Shown: positions 44,122-52,996 of the stretch, in pieces | Numbering within the stretch: position 1 is the first letter of the stretch | Layout of the letters: the number at the start of each line of letters is the position of its first letter | Origin: JANYJZ01 sp964523395 | GTDB taxonomy: Bacteria > Bacteroidota > Ignavibacteria > UBA10030 > SZUA-254 | Assembly (NCBI GenBank): GCA_964523395.1 | Contig: CAZFXS010000008.1 | Span: 124,001-188,000 of the forward strand | Length of the DNA: 64,000 nucleotides | Direction: 5' to 3' | Position numbers and translations under genes: made by a program | Notes under the pieces: generated by a model | What the model was told of the DNA's origin: nothing | The model's input: only the letters and a program-made list of their open reading frames with translations | Databases searched by the model: none

Positions 44122-46218
44122 TCACGATTCCCTGATGAACAGCGCGCGCAGGCTGTTCATAATGACCAATAGCGTTGCTCCGTCATCCGCAAGAATACCC
44201 ATCCACAGCGTCGCATACCCAGCAATTCCAAGCAGAAGAACAATTGCTTTTGTTCCGAGTGCTATTGCGATATTTTGTTTAATAATTGAAACGGCGCCTC
44301 TGCTTAAAGTAATCGCGAAGGGAATTTTCTGCAAGTCATCTGACATCAGCACCACATCGGCAGTTTCCATCGCTATATCGGTTCCGGATTTCCCCATGGC
44401 TATGCCTACCGTAGCATGCGATAAGGCGGCGGCATCGTTAATCCCATCACCTACCATTGCCACAGCACCATATCGGCTTTTGAGAAAATTAACTTTTTCA
44501 ACTTTCTCTTCGGGAAGAACTTCAGAATAACATTCATCTATCCCCGCTTCCACGGCTATACGTTGCGCTATTTCTCTCCCATCCCCCGTCAACATTACCG
44601 GTCTGATGGATTCTTTCTGCAGCTGCTTGATTACCGTAATGCTTTCGCTCCGAAGATCATCCGACACAATAAGAACCCCCAGAACGTTTTCCTTTGTACC
44701 AATAATAATTTCTGTGCTTCCGGATGAACCGCGCAGAGCTTTTTCTACTTCCCGGGAAAGGATACCCAAATCCCGAAAAAGAAAACGGTTACCCGCAAAA
44801 AACTCCGTTCCATCAATAACTATTTTTACTCCCCGGCCGGTCAATGATTCAAATGATTGACCTGGACTGTGTTGGTGAACTCCGTTCTGTTCGCGTGCCT
44901 TTCGCAAAACCGCGGAAGCCAGATGATGTTCCGACTGACTTTCAATTGTCGCCGCAAGCCTGAGAAGTTCCTGTTCCGAATATGCGCTGAAGGAAATAAT
45001 ATCGACAACACGCGGAAATCCTACCGTCAGAGTTCCGGTTTTATCAAATGCGATTGCTTTGATGTTGCCAAGCGCTTCCAGCGGTCTCCCACCCTTAATA
45101 AGCACACCATGGCGCGCCGCATTTGTCATTGCGCTGAACAATGCCACCGGGGTTGAAATAATAAGCGCACACGGGCATGCGACCACCAGCAACACAAGCG
45201 CGCGATAAAACCAATCAAAGAAGGGTGCGGAAAAAATCAACGGGGGAATGATGGCAACTAGAACCGCTACTCCAAGCACAGAAGGTGTGTAGTACCGCGA
45301 AAATACATCGGCAGTCATTTGAATGGGTGCCCTGTTCACCTGCGATTCTTCCACCAGGCGAACCATGCGTGCAAGAACAGTATCGGAAAATTGACTTGTC
45401 ACCTCAACAACTAGGGCTCCGCGTTCGTTCAAACTTCCGGCGTATACTATATCGCCCGGCTGTTTAGCGGCCGGCGTTGACTCGCCGGTGATTGGCGACT
45501 GATTAACATTTGATTTTCCTTCTTTTACTATACCATCGACCGGAATTCGCTCGCCCGGCCTGACAATAATTTTTTCTCCGATCAAAATATCTTCCACACG
45601 CTTGTTGATTTCACCCTGCGGTTCATAAATTGCGGCTGTCTCCGGGGAAAGTTTGAGCAATGAACGCAATGCCGATCGTGAGCGATATACGCTGTACTGT
45701 TCCAGCAAATGAGACAACGAGAAAAGCACGACAACCGCCGACGCTTCTTCCCATTTGTCAATTGCTGCCGCACCGAGAACAGCAGCAGTCATTAACACGT
45801 TCATATCAAGATGCAGTTGACGAATGGCGCCGTATGCTTTCAAAACGATACGCCATCCGCCGATAATTATTGAGAGAATAAATAACACTACACTGATGCC
45901 TTCGGCAGCAGGCATAGCATCCAGTATCAGGCCTGATACAAATACCAACGCTGAAACAGAGAACGCAATAATGTGCCTTGATTGTTCCCCGGCCGGTTTG
46001 CCTGTTTGAGATTGAAGTCGCGGCGAGAAACCTGTATTCCGCAGTGCACTGGTTATGTTTTCTTCCGGACAGCTATAGCGGACTGTGACTGTATGATGAA
46101 GAGATTGGAATGAAACAGCATCAACGCCGGTCACCGATTGTAATCTTTTACGGATCAAGGCTTCTTCGTCAGCACAGCACAACCCTTCCAAATACCAAGT
46201 GGTTGTTTGTGACTGCAT
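44122..46218 (-). CDS. heavy-metal P1B-type ATPase (Zn/Cd/Co/Pb exporter, ZntA/CadA-like)
   Basis: A protein of about 698 residues. The N-terminal HMA-like domain has a GLCCADEE metal site (CC in place of the usual CxxC). The membrane metal motif is VVACPCALII (CPC near 348-350), with SPITGEST in the actuator, FDKTGTLT (phosphorylated D392) and VGDGINDAAAL. These define a divalent soft-metal efflux pump powered by ATP. The start is ambiguous among in-frame ATGs; 46218 directly follows the regulator stop. It is transcribed with the ArsR/SmtB regulator upstream, as in zinc/cadmium resistance operons. Confidence 0.93.
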   Translation of the reverse strand: MQSQTTTWYLEGLCCADEEALIRKRLQSVTGVDAVSFQSLHHTVTVRYSCPEENITSALRNTGFSPRLQSQTGKPAGEQSRHIIAFSVSALVFVSGLILDAMPAAEGISVVLFILSIIIGGWRIVLKAYGAIRQLHLDMNVLMTAAVLGAAAIDKWEEASAVVVLFSLSHLLEQYSVYRSRSALRSLLKLSPETAAIYEPQGEINKRVEDILIGEKIIVRPGERIPVDGIVKEGKSNVNQSPITGESTPAAKQPGDIVYAGSLNERGALVVEVTSQFSDTVLARMVRLVEESQVNRAPIQMTADVFSRYYTPSVLGVAVLVAIIPPLIFSAPFFDWFYRALVLLVVACPCALIISTPVALFSAMTNAARHGVLIKGGRPLEALGNIKAIAFDKTGTLTVGFPRVVDIISFSAYSEQELLRLAATIESQSEHHLASAVLRKAREQNGVHQHSPGQSFESLTGRGVKIVIDGTEFFAGNRFLFRDLGILSREVEKALRGSSGSTEIIIGTKENVLGVLIVSDDLRSESITVIKQLQKESIRPVMLTGDGREIAQRIAVEAGIDECYSEVLPEEKVEKVNFLKSRYGAVAMVGDGINDAAALSHATVGIAMGKSGTDIAMETADVVLMSDDLQKIPFAITLSRGAVSIIKQNIAIALGTKAIVLLLGIAGYATLWMGILADDGATLLVIMNSLRALFIRES

Positions 46219-46219
46219 A

Positions 46220-46579
46220 TTACCGTTCCGAGACATGCCGTACCGCAATGCGAATCATATCTTCAATATGTTCATCATCAAGAGTGTAGTACACCATTTT
46301 GCCTCGGCGCGTATGTTTTACAAGGCGGAGATTTTTCAATAACCGCAGCTGGTGAGAAATTGCCGAGTCGGTAGCTGAAAGGAGCGCCGCGATATCGCAG
46401 ACGCAGAGTTCCTGCTTCGAAAGCGCCAACACAATCTTTAGCCGTGTAGGATCACTCAGAACCTTGAAGGTTTCACTCAGTTCAACTGTTGTTGTCTGAT
46501 CATGAAGGGCTTTCCGGGCGGCATCTACGCGGTCTTTATGGACAAACGTGACCGCGCACCGCTCTTTTTGCTGTGTCAT
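46220..46579 (-). CDS. ArsR/SmtB-family metal-sensing repressor (CadC/SmtB type)
   Basis: A 119-residue winged-helix repressor. ELCVCDIA gives the alpha3 Cys pair (C59, C61) and C8 near the N-terminus matches one CadC ligand. DEHIEDMIRIAVRHVSE fits the SmtB alpha5 zinc motif DxH-x10-HxxE (D102, H104, H115, E118). The DNA-reading helix is ATDSAISHQLRLLKN. It probably represses itself and the adjacent ATPase and lets go when Zn/Cd/Pb binds. A perfect palindrome with TGAA-N6-TTCA at its centre lies just before the start. The ATPase gene starts immediately downstream. Confidence 0.95.
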   Translation of the reverse strand: MTQQKERCAVTFVHKDRVDAARKALHDQTTTVELSETFKVLSDPTRLKIVLALSKQELCVCDIAALLSATDSAISHQLRLLKNLRLVKHTRRGKMVYYTLDDEHIEDMIRIAVRHVSER

Positions 46580-46581
46580 GG

Positions 46582-46619
46582 TATTTTATCAATTGAATGT
46601 TTGTTCAATTGATAAAATA
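46582..46619 (-). promoter_or_regulatory. ArsR/SmtB operator palindrome
   Basis: TATTTTATCAATTGAA and its exact reverse complement flank 6 bases (TGTTTG). The core TGAA-N6-TTCA is the spacing of SmtB-family operators. It covers the expected transcription start and overlaps the -10, and ends 2 bases before the repressor ATG. Confidence 0.85.
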
Positions 46620-46644
46620 TATCAACCAGGAATCAGATTGTCAA
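46616..46644 (-). promoter_or_regulatory. sigma-70 promoter of the metal-resistance operon
   Basis: Minus strand: TTGACA (46644-46639), 17 bases, TATATT (46621-46616). This is nearly perfect consensus, so strong transcription is expected once the repressor leaves. Confidence 0.85.
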
Positions 46645-46677
46645 GACGATGTGTGATTGAAGCAAGAGATACGATTT

Positions 46678-47328
46678 TTAAAGGTGGCGCTCAGCAAGTG
46701 CCCGCAATTCTTCCAAACCTTCCTTGCCGAGCATAAATTCAAATTCTTCTGCGCAGACATCAAATATGTTCAGCTCTCCCGATGGCACGGAATTGCAGCA
46801 CTCTTCCCGCCCGGTATAATCATCGTGAAATTTAAGCTCATGATGATCAATAAGCACAGGATACGCAAAGCAGAAATATGGTTTGAGTGAAGATTTTCCC
46901 ATACCCGATTCTGTGCCGGCAACCTGAAGAACACACTGCCCGTTTGCTTTCAGAAACACACAGCCTTGATCCGTGATTTGCGTTCCCACAGCTTTGCCGG
47001 AAGGGAAATCGATATCATCCACTTCAAAATTCTCAAACCACTTGTCGGGATTTTTTTCCTGCCCCGGCTCCATGTGCTGCTGAATAAGTTCCGCATGCGC
47101 AAGAATATTGTCACGCTCTTTTATATCGGCAAATACGCCACCGCCGCAGCAGTCCGCGTTGCACTGAAGCATGGAACACCCCTGCGCAAACCGCTTTTTG
47201 AATAACGACGGATTAACCTTTAACTCCGGAATATGAGACAATGAATGGTGATGAAGCGTTTCTGTTGTAAGATGATGATGTCCTGTTTGAGGTGTTGATT
47301 CTGAGGGTGTATTCGTGTCCATAGCCAT
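46678..47328 (-). CDS. DUF3109-like cysteine-rich protein
   Basis: A 216-residue protein with a cysteine-rich core: CSMLQCNADCCGGGVFAD (about residues 51-68), QGCVFL, GQCVLQ, PYFCFAYP, ECCNS and DVCAEEF. The pattern fits the DUF3109/YkgJ-related cysteine-cluster families, thought to bind a metal or Fe-S centre; function unknown. The N-terminal 35 residues are histidine-rich (HHH twice) and may bind metal. It lies upstream of the metal-resistance operon on the same strand but that operon has its own promoter. Confidence 0.75.
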   Translation of the reverse strand: MAMDTNTPSESTPQTGHHHLTTETLHHHSLSHIPELKVNPSLFKKRFAQGCSMLQCNADCCGGGVFADIKERDNILAHAELIQQHMEPGQEKNPDKWFENFEVDDIDFPSGKAVGTQITDQGCVFLKANGQCVLQVAGTESGMGKSSLKPYFCFAYPVLIDHHELKFHDDYTGREECCNSVPSGELNIFDVCAEEFEFMLGKEGLEELRALAERHL

Positions 47329-47345
47329 GATTCAAAAAAATTAAA

Positions 47346-47401
47346 AATGCAAAAGTCAAAAAAAATGTCATTTTTTTATTTTTCTTTTCGACTTTTGCAT
47401 T
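47346..47401. terminator. AT-rich inverted repeat, possible terminator or attenuator
   Basis: AATGCAAAAGTC (47346-47357) and its exact reverse complement GACTTTTGCATT (47390-47401) flank A- and T-runs. It lies between the end of the amidohydrolase gene (minus) and the DUF3109 start, so it is placed to stop transcription from the right. T-runs occur inside the loop and not after the stem, so efficiency is uncertain. Confidence 0.4.
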
Positions 47402-47424
47402 CGTATTAACAACTGACAGCTTCT

Positions 47425-48750
47425 TTATTGCCCGCCAAGACGTCGATACTTTTCCTTATATTTTTCATACAGATGCGTATGACGGCTGTTGAGGAAAGTA
47501 TTTCTTCCTTCAATAAATTCCATTTCGATGTCGGTCATTATTTCCAACGGATCGCCGTTCGTAACAATGAGAGTCGCGTCTTTACCAACTTCGAGTGAGC
47601 CGACCCTGTCAGCAATATTAAAAATTTGCGCAGGATAGATTGTCACTGCTTTCAACGCTTCCTCTGCAGGCAATCCGTACGATGCGGCAGTAGCGGCATG
47701 ATACGGAACATTACGTTCGTTGGACGCTCCCGCTTCACCTGCAATGCAGAAACGTACACCTGCTTCATACAATTTCTTCGGCAATGCAGCAGGGTCATCG
47801 TATGCTTCCCATCGCCGGCGCGGAGTTTGATGAATTGGATTCACAACAACGGGAATATCACTGGCTTTCAGTAAATCAGCAGCACGCCACGCATCGTATC
47901 CTCCGACAATAACCGCCTTAACATTTTCCTGCTTGGCCCACGCTACTGCGGCCTGAATCTGCTGAATATCATCCGCGGTTATGAGCACAGGAATTTTTCC
48001 CTCAAGCACGGGAATCATTGCTTCCCAGCGAAGATCGGTGTTATGGTACGGAATGCCGCTCTGCGATTCGGCTTTCTTGGCCTTGTAGTACGCCCGCGCG
48101 TCGCGGAAGGCATTACGAATTTCATTCAGTTGTTTATCGCGCGCTTTTTTCTGTTCCTCTTCAGTGCGGCGTTCCCACCACGCGCGGCTTATTGTCATCG
48201 ATGGCCAATTCACTACAAGTCCGACCGGTGCTTTCAGTGTCATATCTTCCCATGTCCAACCATCCAGCTCGATTGCTGCAGCTGTCCCTGAGATAGCCCC
48301 GCCATCAGGCATGGTGATCGCAATGGGGATACCGTTCGCCCGTGTCACCGGAATAATTTCACTTTCCGGATTAACAGCAACCTCTGCACGGATGTTGGGA
48401 TTGACGGTTCCTGTTTCCGATATATCATTTGTTGCGCGCACAGCACCAATTTCAGTGAGTCCGATATTCGAACGCGCATCGATCATTCCGGGATAAACAT
48501 GCTTACCCTTTACATCGATACGTTCTGCGCCGGAAGGAATGTCAACCTGTGTACCAAGGGCGACAATCTTTCCCTTATCAAAAACAATTGTTCCATTTTG
48601 AATGGTGTATCCGGTAACGGTATGAATTGTACCACCAACCAACGCAATAGGTCCGGACTGTTTCTTCGCAGGAATTTCAGCCGCTGTTGCAAACGATAAC
48701 GCAAACGCGGCTATAATAATGGCTGATAATAATTTTTGTGTGTGCTTCAT
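47425..48750 (-). CDS. exported amidohydrolase-family protein lacking the HxH metal motif
   Basis: A 441-residue protein with a signal peptide (MKHTQKLLSAIIIAAFAL, ending ATAAE). An amidohydrolase fold follows: ALVGGTIHTVTG, IVFDKGKIVALG, and GKHVYPGMIDARSN. In active members the last reads IDxHxH; here both histidines are replaced (R93, N95). The C-terminal PAQIFNIADRVGSLEVGKDA is the usual return of the composite beta-sandwich. It begins 1 base after the larger amidohydrolase stop, so they are one operon. It may be a non-catalytic partner or use altered metal ligands. Confidence 0.85.
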   Translation of the reverse strand: MKHTQKLLSAIIIAAFALSFATAAEIPAKKQSGPIALVGGTIHTVTGYTIQNGTIVFDKGKIVALGTQVDIPSGAERIDVKGKHVYPGMIDARSNIGLTEIGAVRATNDISETGTVNPNIRAEVAVNPESEIIPVTRANGIPIAITMPDGGAISGTAAAIELDGWTWEDMTLKAPVGLVVNWPSMTISRAWWERRTEEEQKKARDKQLNEIRNAFRDARAYYKAKKAESQSGIPYHNTDLRWEAMIPVLEGKIPVLITADDIQQIQAAVAWAKQENVKAVIVGGYDAWRAADLLKASDIPVVVNPIHQTPRRRWEAYDDPAALPKKLYEAGVRFCIAGEAGASNERNVPYHAATAASYGLPAEEALKAVTIYPAQIFNIADRVGSLEVGKDATLIVTNGDPLEIMTDIEMEFIEGRNTFLNSRHTHLYEKYKEKYRRLGGQ

Positions 48751-48751
48751 C

Positions 48752-51700
48752 TTAGTGTCCATCCTTTCCTGAAACTTCATCCTGACATGAGTACCGCTGT
48801 TTTTCACCAAGCGAGGTGACGGGACCTTTTTCCCGGTCGCCGCCTTTTTTCCCGCCAAGAACTTTTTGAATGAGCACAGCGCGCTCATTGCGGATTTCAT
48901 CGTTCATCTTTCTGTCTTCATCACGGTCGAAATATTTTCTTCCGTCGACCCATGTCTGTTCGCAAATGGAGTATGTTGAGAGCGGATTACCGCTCCACAC
49001 AGCAATATCGGCATCTTTGCCAGTTTCCAGTGAGCCGACACGTTTATCAACGCGAAGCTGTTTCGCGGGATTGAGCGTTACAAACTTCAGGGCTTCTTCC
49101 TGGCTTACGCCGCCGTATTTGACTGCCTTCGCAGCTTCTGTGTTAAGTCGGCGCGCCTGCTCGTCGCTGTCGGAGTTGAATGAAACCACAACTCCCGCAT
49201 TATGCATCAATGCCCCGGCATAGGGAATCGCATCGTATACTTCAAACTTATATGCCCACCAATCGCTGAAAGCCGACGCTCCAGCACCATGTTTTGCAAT
49301 GGCATCGGCAACTTTATAGCCTTCAAGGACATGCTGGAAGGTACCGATCTTAAATCCGAATTCATCCGCAACGCGAACCAGCATCAGGATTTCGTCCTGA
49401 CGGTAGGAATGAGAATGGACAAGACGTTTGCCGCGCAGAATCTCCAGAATCGTTTCTGCCTGCAGGTCACGACGCGGCGGGATTTTTGATTTCCCTCCCT
49501 TGTAATCACTCCATTTCTTTTCATAATCCAGCGCCGCCTTGAATTCATCTCTGATAATCTGCTCGACGCCGCCTCTCGTTTGAGGATAGCGCGTTGTATA
49601 GCGTTCGCCCCAATTGCTTTGCTTGGGATTTTCACCGAGTGCGAATTTAATTCCGGGAATCGCTCCTTCAAATTTCATTTCTTCCGGCAGCATTCCCCAA
49701 CGCAATTTGATAACCTGATTCTGTCCGCCGATAGCATTGGCAGAACCATGCAATACATTTGCCGCCGTCAAACCGCCGGCAAGCTCACGGTAAATTCCGA
49801 TATCATCCGCATCGATAATATCGCCGATACGCACTTCGGCAGTAATTGCTTTTCCAGTTTCGTTTACGCTTCCCGCGGCAGCAGAATGCGAGTGGCAATC
49901 AATAAGCCCGGGAGAAATGTGTTTGCCTGTTGCGTTTACCACAACTGCACCGGCAGGCACTGCAAGTTTTTTTCCAATCTTTACTATTTTGCCCCGCTCA
50001 ACAAGCACATCGCCATGTTCAATTATGCCTTGCGGTCCGCATGTCCAGACAGTCGCGTCTTTGAAGAGCAGACTCGCCGGCTGGTCAGGCAATTTCGCTC
50101 TGCCGAATTCCGCGGGAGGATAGACGGGAGGAAACGAGGCCATCTGTACAGGTTTGGGTTTCGAAGAATCGGGTTCCTGTTTGAATTCATCTTTCTTCGT
50201 TGCTGACCATTTAAAGACCATGCCGTTAACAAGTTCGCCGGTTCCAATCCATTTTCCGCCGCTCATTGTTCCTGACATTCGAACGACGCCTTTCATCCCG
50301 ATGGAATCGCCGGTGAACACGAGGCCAAGACGTAAGTCTGAATACGAAGCCGTTGTGGTTTTTGTATCTTTACCCATCGATTTTACCGTTCCCTGTAAAC
50401 TTTCCGGCTCGCCTTTCAACACCACCGAAAGTGTTTCGACCGGAGCGTTCATCAGAGTGGCGTACCAGGTTCCGCGCGGATCAAATTCCGATTTGGCTTT
50501 TACTTCATAGCGTTTACCGTCAATCCACGTCTCGCGGATTTTTGTTTTCTCCGTAAAGAGATCGCCGTCGCTCACAATAACGTTTGCCACTTTTCCAACC
50601 TCAAGTGTGCCGAGTTCCTTATCGACACCGAACATTTTCGCGGGCATTGTTGTCAATGCCGCAAGAGCATCATTCGCCGAAAAACCGCGCTCGATTGCTT
50701 TGCGAAGGTTTGATGTGAAATTGCCTGCATCTTTTAATGTGGCAGTTGTAAGCACAAATGGAACTCCCGCTTTCTTCAACCGCATTGGATTTTCGGGCGC
50801 TTCATCCCAATGACGGAGATCGGACAGCGTAACACTGACTGCGTCTTCCGGCAATTGTACAGCAGGCGCTTCAGGAAAATTGATGGGAAGAATGAGCGGT
50901 GCCTCTGTTTGTTTAACAGCATCAAGTCTCCGATACTCGAAACCACTGCCGCGAGCCCAAAGTTTTAATCCGAACTCTTTTGCAATCTTTGACGCGCGTA
51001 AAAGACTTTGTTCGTCCGTTATTTCAAACAGCAATGGCTGTTTGGCGGAAATAACATCTTCCAGCGCGGCAAGATCGGCAACATATTCCGGACGCGGTTC
51101 CGCGGGATAGAGGGCTGATGCTTTCATCGCATCACGGTGCCATTGCGCGTCAAGAGTTGTCTGGCGTATAAATGCTATTGTTCCCATTAATGAGTTCGGA
51201 TAATCATCACCGCTTGATGTTTCAAACGTGACGTGTTGTGCTATTTGCGGTTTAACAAGAAGCTGATTCGGAGTGCCGTCACCAAGATTCATTAATGCGC
51301 TTGTGCCGCGGAAGATTCCTTTTTGTGGAACAATAAGCGCCGTGGTGAATCCCATGCCGCGAAGTTTTTCCGCCGCTTTCACGTCTGGGAGAAAGAGCTG
51401 ATCGGCATTTTGTCCCGAATTGATATTGCTGTTCCAGTGCTTGACACCGCGCGCTTCTTCAGCCGGAGCCTGCTGTTGATCGCGGTTGCCTCTGCCACCA
51501 CCTCCATCTGGCTTCTTCGGCATACCGATATCGGAATAGCTGTCGATAAGTCCGGCATACAGCGTCATACCGGACATATCCCACACTCTGGCATCTGCAG
51601 GAACTGTGGCAGTTTTGCCGACTGCAGTAATGATGCCGTCGCGGATAACGAGCGTACCTTTATCCACAATATTGCCGGGAGAAATAACTATGCGGGCATT

Positions 51701-51856
51701 TGTAAACGCGTGAACCGACGGCGTGTTCTGGCGTATGCCGACCGCAGGCTTAATCTGCGCTGACAGCGGATTATTGGATAACAGCGGATAAATAGGTAGC
51801 AGCACTGTTATCATCCGGACAGCATAACGCCTTAAGGATGAAAGAGAAGAAATCAT
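48752..51856 (-). CDS. exported double amidohydrolase (N-terminal degenerate, C-terminal intact)
   Basis: A 1034-residue protein with a signal peptide (about 1-35). Two amidohydrolase domains lie in tandem. The first (about 45-460) has LYAGLIDSYSDIG where HxH is expected, so it lacks metal ligands, yet keeps ELGTLEVGKVANVIV. The linker (about 460-610) is beta-rich. The second (about 620-1000) has SPGLIDCHSHSA, RLVHSHSY, FQHVLEGY, and NSDSDE, giving a complete metal centre like imidazolonepropionase-type enzymes. The substrate is unknown. ATG 51856 with AAGGAG upstream is used. Co-transcribed with the smaller pseudo-amidohydrolase. Confidence 0.88.
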   Translation of the reverse strand: MISSLSSLRRYAVRMITVLLPIYPLLSNNPLSAQIKPAVGIRQNTPSVHAFTNARIVISPGNIVDKGTLVIRDGIITAVGKTATVPADARVWDMSGMTLYAGLIDSYSDIGMPKKPDGGGGRGNRDQQQAPAEEARGVKHWNSNINSGQNADQLFLPDVKAAEKLRGMGFTTALIVPQKGIFRGTSALMNLGDGTPNQLLVKPQIAQHVTFETSSGDDYPNSLMGTIAFIRQTTLDAQWHRDAMKASALYPAEPRPEYVADLAALEDVISAKQPLLFEITDEQSLLRASKIAKEFGLKLWARGSGFEYRRLDAVKQTEAPLILPINFPEAPAVQLPEDAVSVTLSDLRHWDEAPENPMRLKKAGVPFVLTTATLKDAGNFTSNLRKAIERGFSANDALAALTTMPAKMFGVDKELGTLEVGKVANVIVSDGDLFTEKTKIRETWIDGKRYEVKAKSEFDPRGTWYATLMNAPVETLSVVLKGEPESLQGTVKSMGKDTKTTTASYSDLRLGLVFTGDSIGMKGVVRMSGTMSGGKWIGTGELVNGMVFKWSATKKDEFKQEPDSSKPKPVQMASFPPVYPPAEFGRAKLPDQPASLLFKDATVWTCGPQGIIEHGDVLVERGKIVKIGKKLAVPAGAVVVNATGKHISPGLIDCHSHSAAAGSVNETGKAITAEVRIGDIIDADDIGIYRELAGGLTAANVLHGSANAIGGQNQVIKLRWGMLPEEMKFEGAIPGIKFALGENPKQSNWGERYTTRYPQTRGGVEQIIRDEFKAALDYEKKWSDYKGGKSKIPPRRDLQAETILEILRGKRLVHSHSYRQDEILMLVRVADEFGFKIGTFQHVLEGYKVADAIAKHGAGASAFSDWWAYKFEVYDAIPYAGALMHNAGVVVSFNSDSDEQARRLNTEAAKAVKYGGVSQEEALKFVTLNPAKQLRVDKRVGSLETGKDADIAVWSGNPLSTYSICEQTWVDGRKYFDRDEDRKMNDEIRNERAVLIQKVLGGKKGGDREKGPVTSLGEKQRYSCQDEVSGKDGH

Positions 51857-52145
51857 AAACACTCCTTTGCTGGAAATGTATATATGTGAGAGATAAACAA
51901 GAACTTAAGAGAATTTTCGTTCACGCGAGGCAGAAACTTCAAGGCACTCTCGTTAGACTGCAGCTTGGGAAAAAAGGTTGACGGCCGAGGTACAATTTGC
52001 AATGAAGAAAATAGTGTTTTGGGGAGGGAAAAGCAAGGGGAAAGATACAATACAAGACAGGTTTACGCTGATTTTACTGAAGACGCGAAGAAAGCTGATT
52101 GGATAGATTAAATCGTAAATTGTAATTAATTATTTAGTAAAACCA
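51857..52145. other. 289-base intergenic region without visible genes
   Basis: The gap between the amidohydrolase operon start and the hepT stop is AT-rich near the amidohydrolase start. I see no clear ORF with an SD and no clear sigma-70 promoter pair; a TATATA run near 51880 could be part of one. Confidence 0.4.
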
Positions 52146-52511
52146 CTAAAACAATTTTTGTTGCTGTTCTTCCGCGTCAATTGCTTTTTGCAGCTTATCC
52201 GCCAACGGCGGTAAATCGTCTATAAGGATTTGCCAGAGAATATCAAGGCTGACCTGATCGTACGCGTGAATGAGGCGGTTGCGCATACCTATCATTTCTT
52301 TCCACGGAAGCGAGGGGTAACGGCTTTGAGTTTCAAGGGTTACCTTTGAAGAAGCCTCGCCCATGATTTCAAGCAAGCGAACAAGAGCAAGTGAAAGTAT
52401 TTCATCTGTATCAAGATCGCGGCGTGATTTCCCCTTACTGAAATACAACGTTTTGTTGACAGCGTCAAGAATGTGATGTAATCGTATAAGATCACTTTTA
52501 ACCTTTGCCAT
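52146..52511 (-). CDS. hepT: HepT-like HEPN toxin (RNase)
   Basis: A 121-residue all-helical HEPN (DUF86) protein. The catalytic RX4HxY motif is RNRLIHAY, preceded by PSLPWKEMIGM. HepT cleaves RNA; the cognate MntA adds AMP to the motif tyrosine to silence it. The ATG at 52511 gives a 14-base overlap with the mntA stop, so translation is coupled. The motif is intact. Confidence 0.92.
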   Translation of the reverse strand: MAKVKSDLIRLHHILDAVNKTLYFSKGKSRRDLDTDEILSLALVRLLEIMGEASSKVTLETQSRYPSLPWKEMIGMRNRLIHAYDQVSLDILWQILIDDLPPLADKLQKAIDAEEQQQKLF

Positions 52512-52800
52512 AGATTGGTTGCGCCTCCATAACAACCGTGGTACGAAAGTAATGACTTAATTCACTGGGTGTGCGAAGATCGACAACCCTGCCAAAAATA
52601 GCGCTCAACCGATCCTGTAAATCAATAAAGGCAAACCCCGGCGTGTGCCCGGGTAAAAACTCCACCAGAATATCCAAGTCGCTGTCTTCGCGTGCATCAC
52701 CGTGGAGCGTTGAGCCAAAGATCGAGAGCTTTTGCACATAGTACTCACGGCATATCTGAGACAGCTTCTCCTGCTGGGAGGCCGAAATAGTGAATGTCAT
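52498..52800 (-). CDS. mntA: MntA-like minimal nucleotidyltransferase antitoxin
   Basis: A 100-residue nucleotidyltransferase. The core GSTLHGDAREDSDLDILVEF has the G-S and the D-x-D metal pair. It should use ATP to AMPylate the HepT tyrosine. It precedes and overlaps hepT, the common order. A strong promoter lies upstream at 52845-52873, and a direct repeat TTACGTT-N8-TTACGTT (52814-52835) between promoter and start may be the autoregulatory operator. Confidence 0.92.
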   Translation of the reverse strand: MTFTISASQQEKLSQICREYYVQKLSIFGSTLHGDAREDSDLDILVEFLPGHTPGFAFIDLQDRLSAIFGRVVDLRTPSELSHYFRTTVVMEAQPIYGKG

Positions 52801-52813
52801 AAACAGATTGGCT

Positions 52814-52835
52814 TTACGTTGAATGTACTTACGTT
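52814..52835 (-). promoter_or_regulatory. direct repeat, putative MntA-HepT operator
   Basis: TTACGTT (52814-52820) and TTACGTT (52829-52835) repeat with a 15-base period, between the -10 and the mntA start. Confidence 0.4.
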
Positions 52836-52844
52836 TACAGCGTC

Positions 52845-52873
52845 ATTATACAAAACTCAGGCGAGAGTTTCAA
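52845..52873 (-). promoter_or_regulatory. sigma-70 promoter of mntA-hepT
   Basis: Minus strand: TTGAAA (52873-52868), 17 bases, TATAAT (52850-52845). The leader is about 37 bases. Confidence 0.8.
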
Positions 52874-52996
52874 GGAAGGACCAAATCGATTTACATTGAT
52901 TGCACAGATGAAGTACGGATTACCGATTACGCCGTTTAAATCGAAAATTGCAAATTGAAAACTTGTGATGAGCGTGGCGAAACCATTGTAAATATT

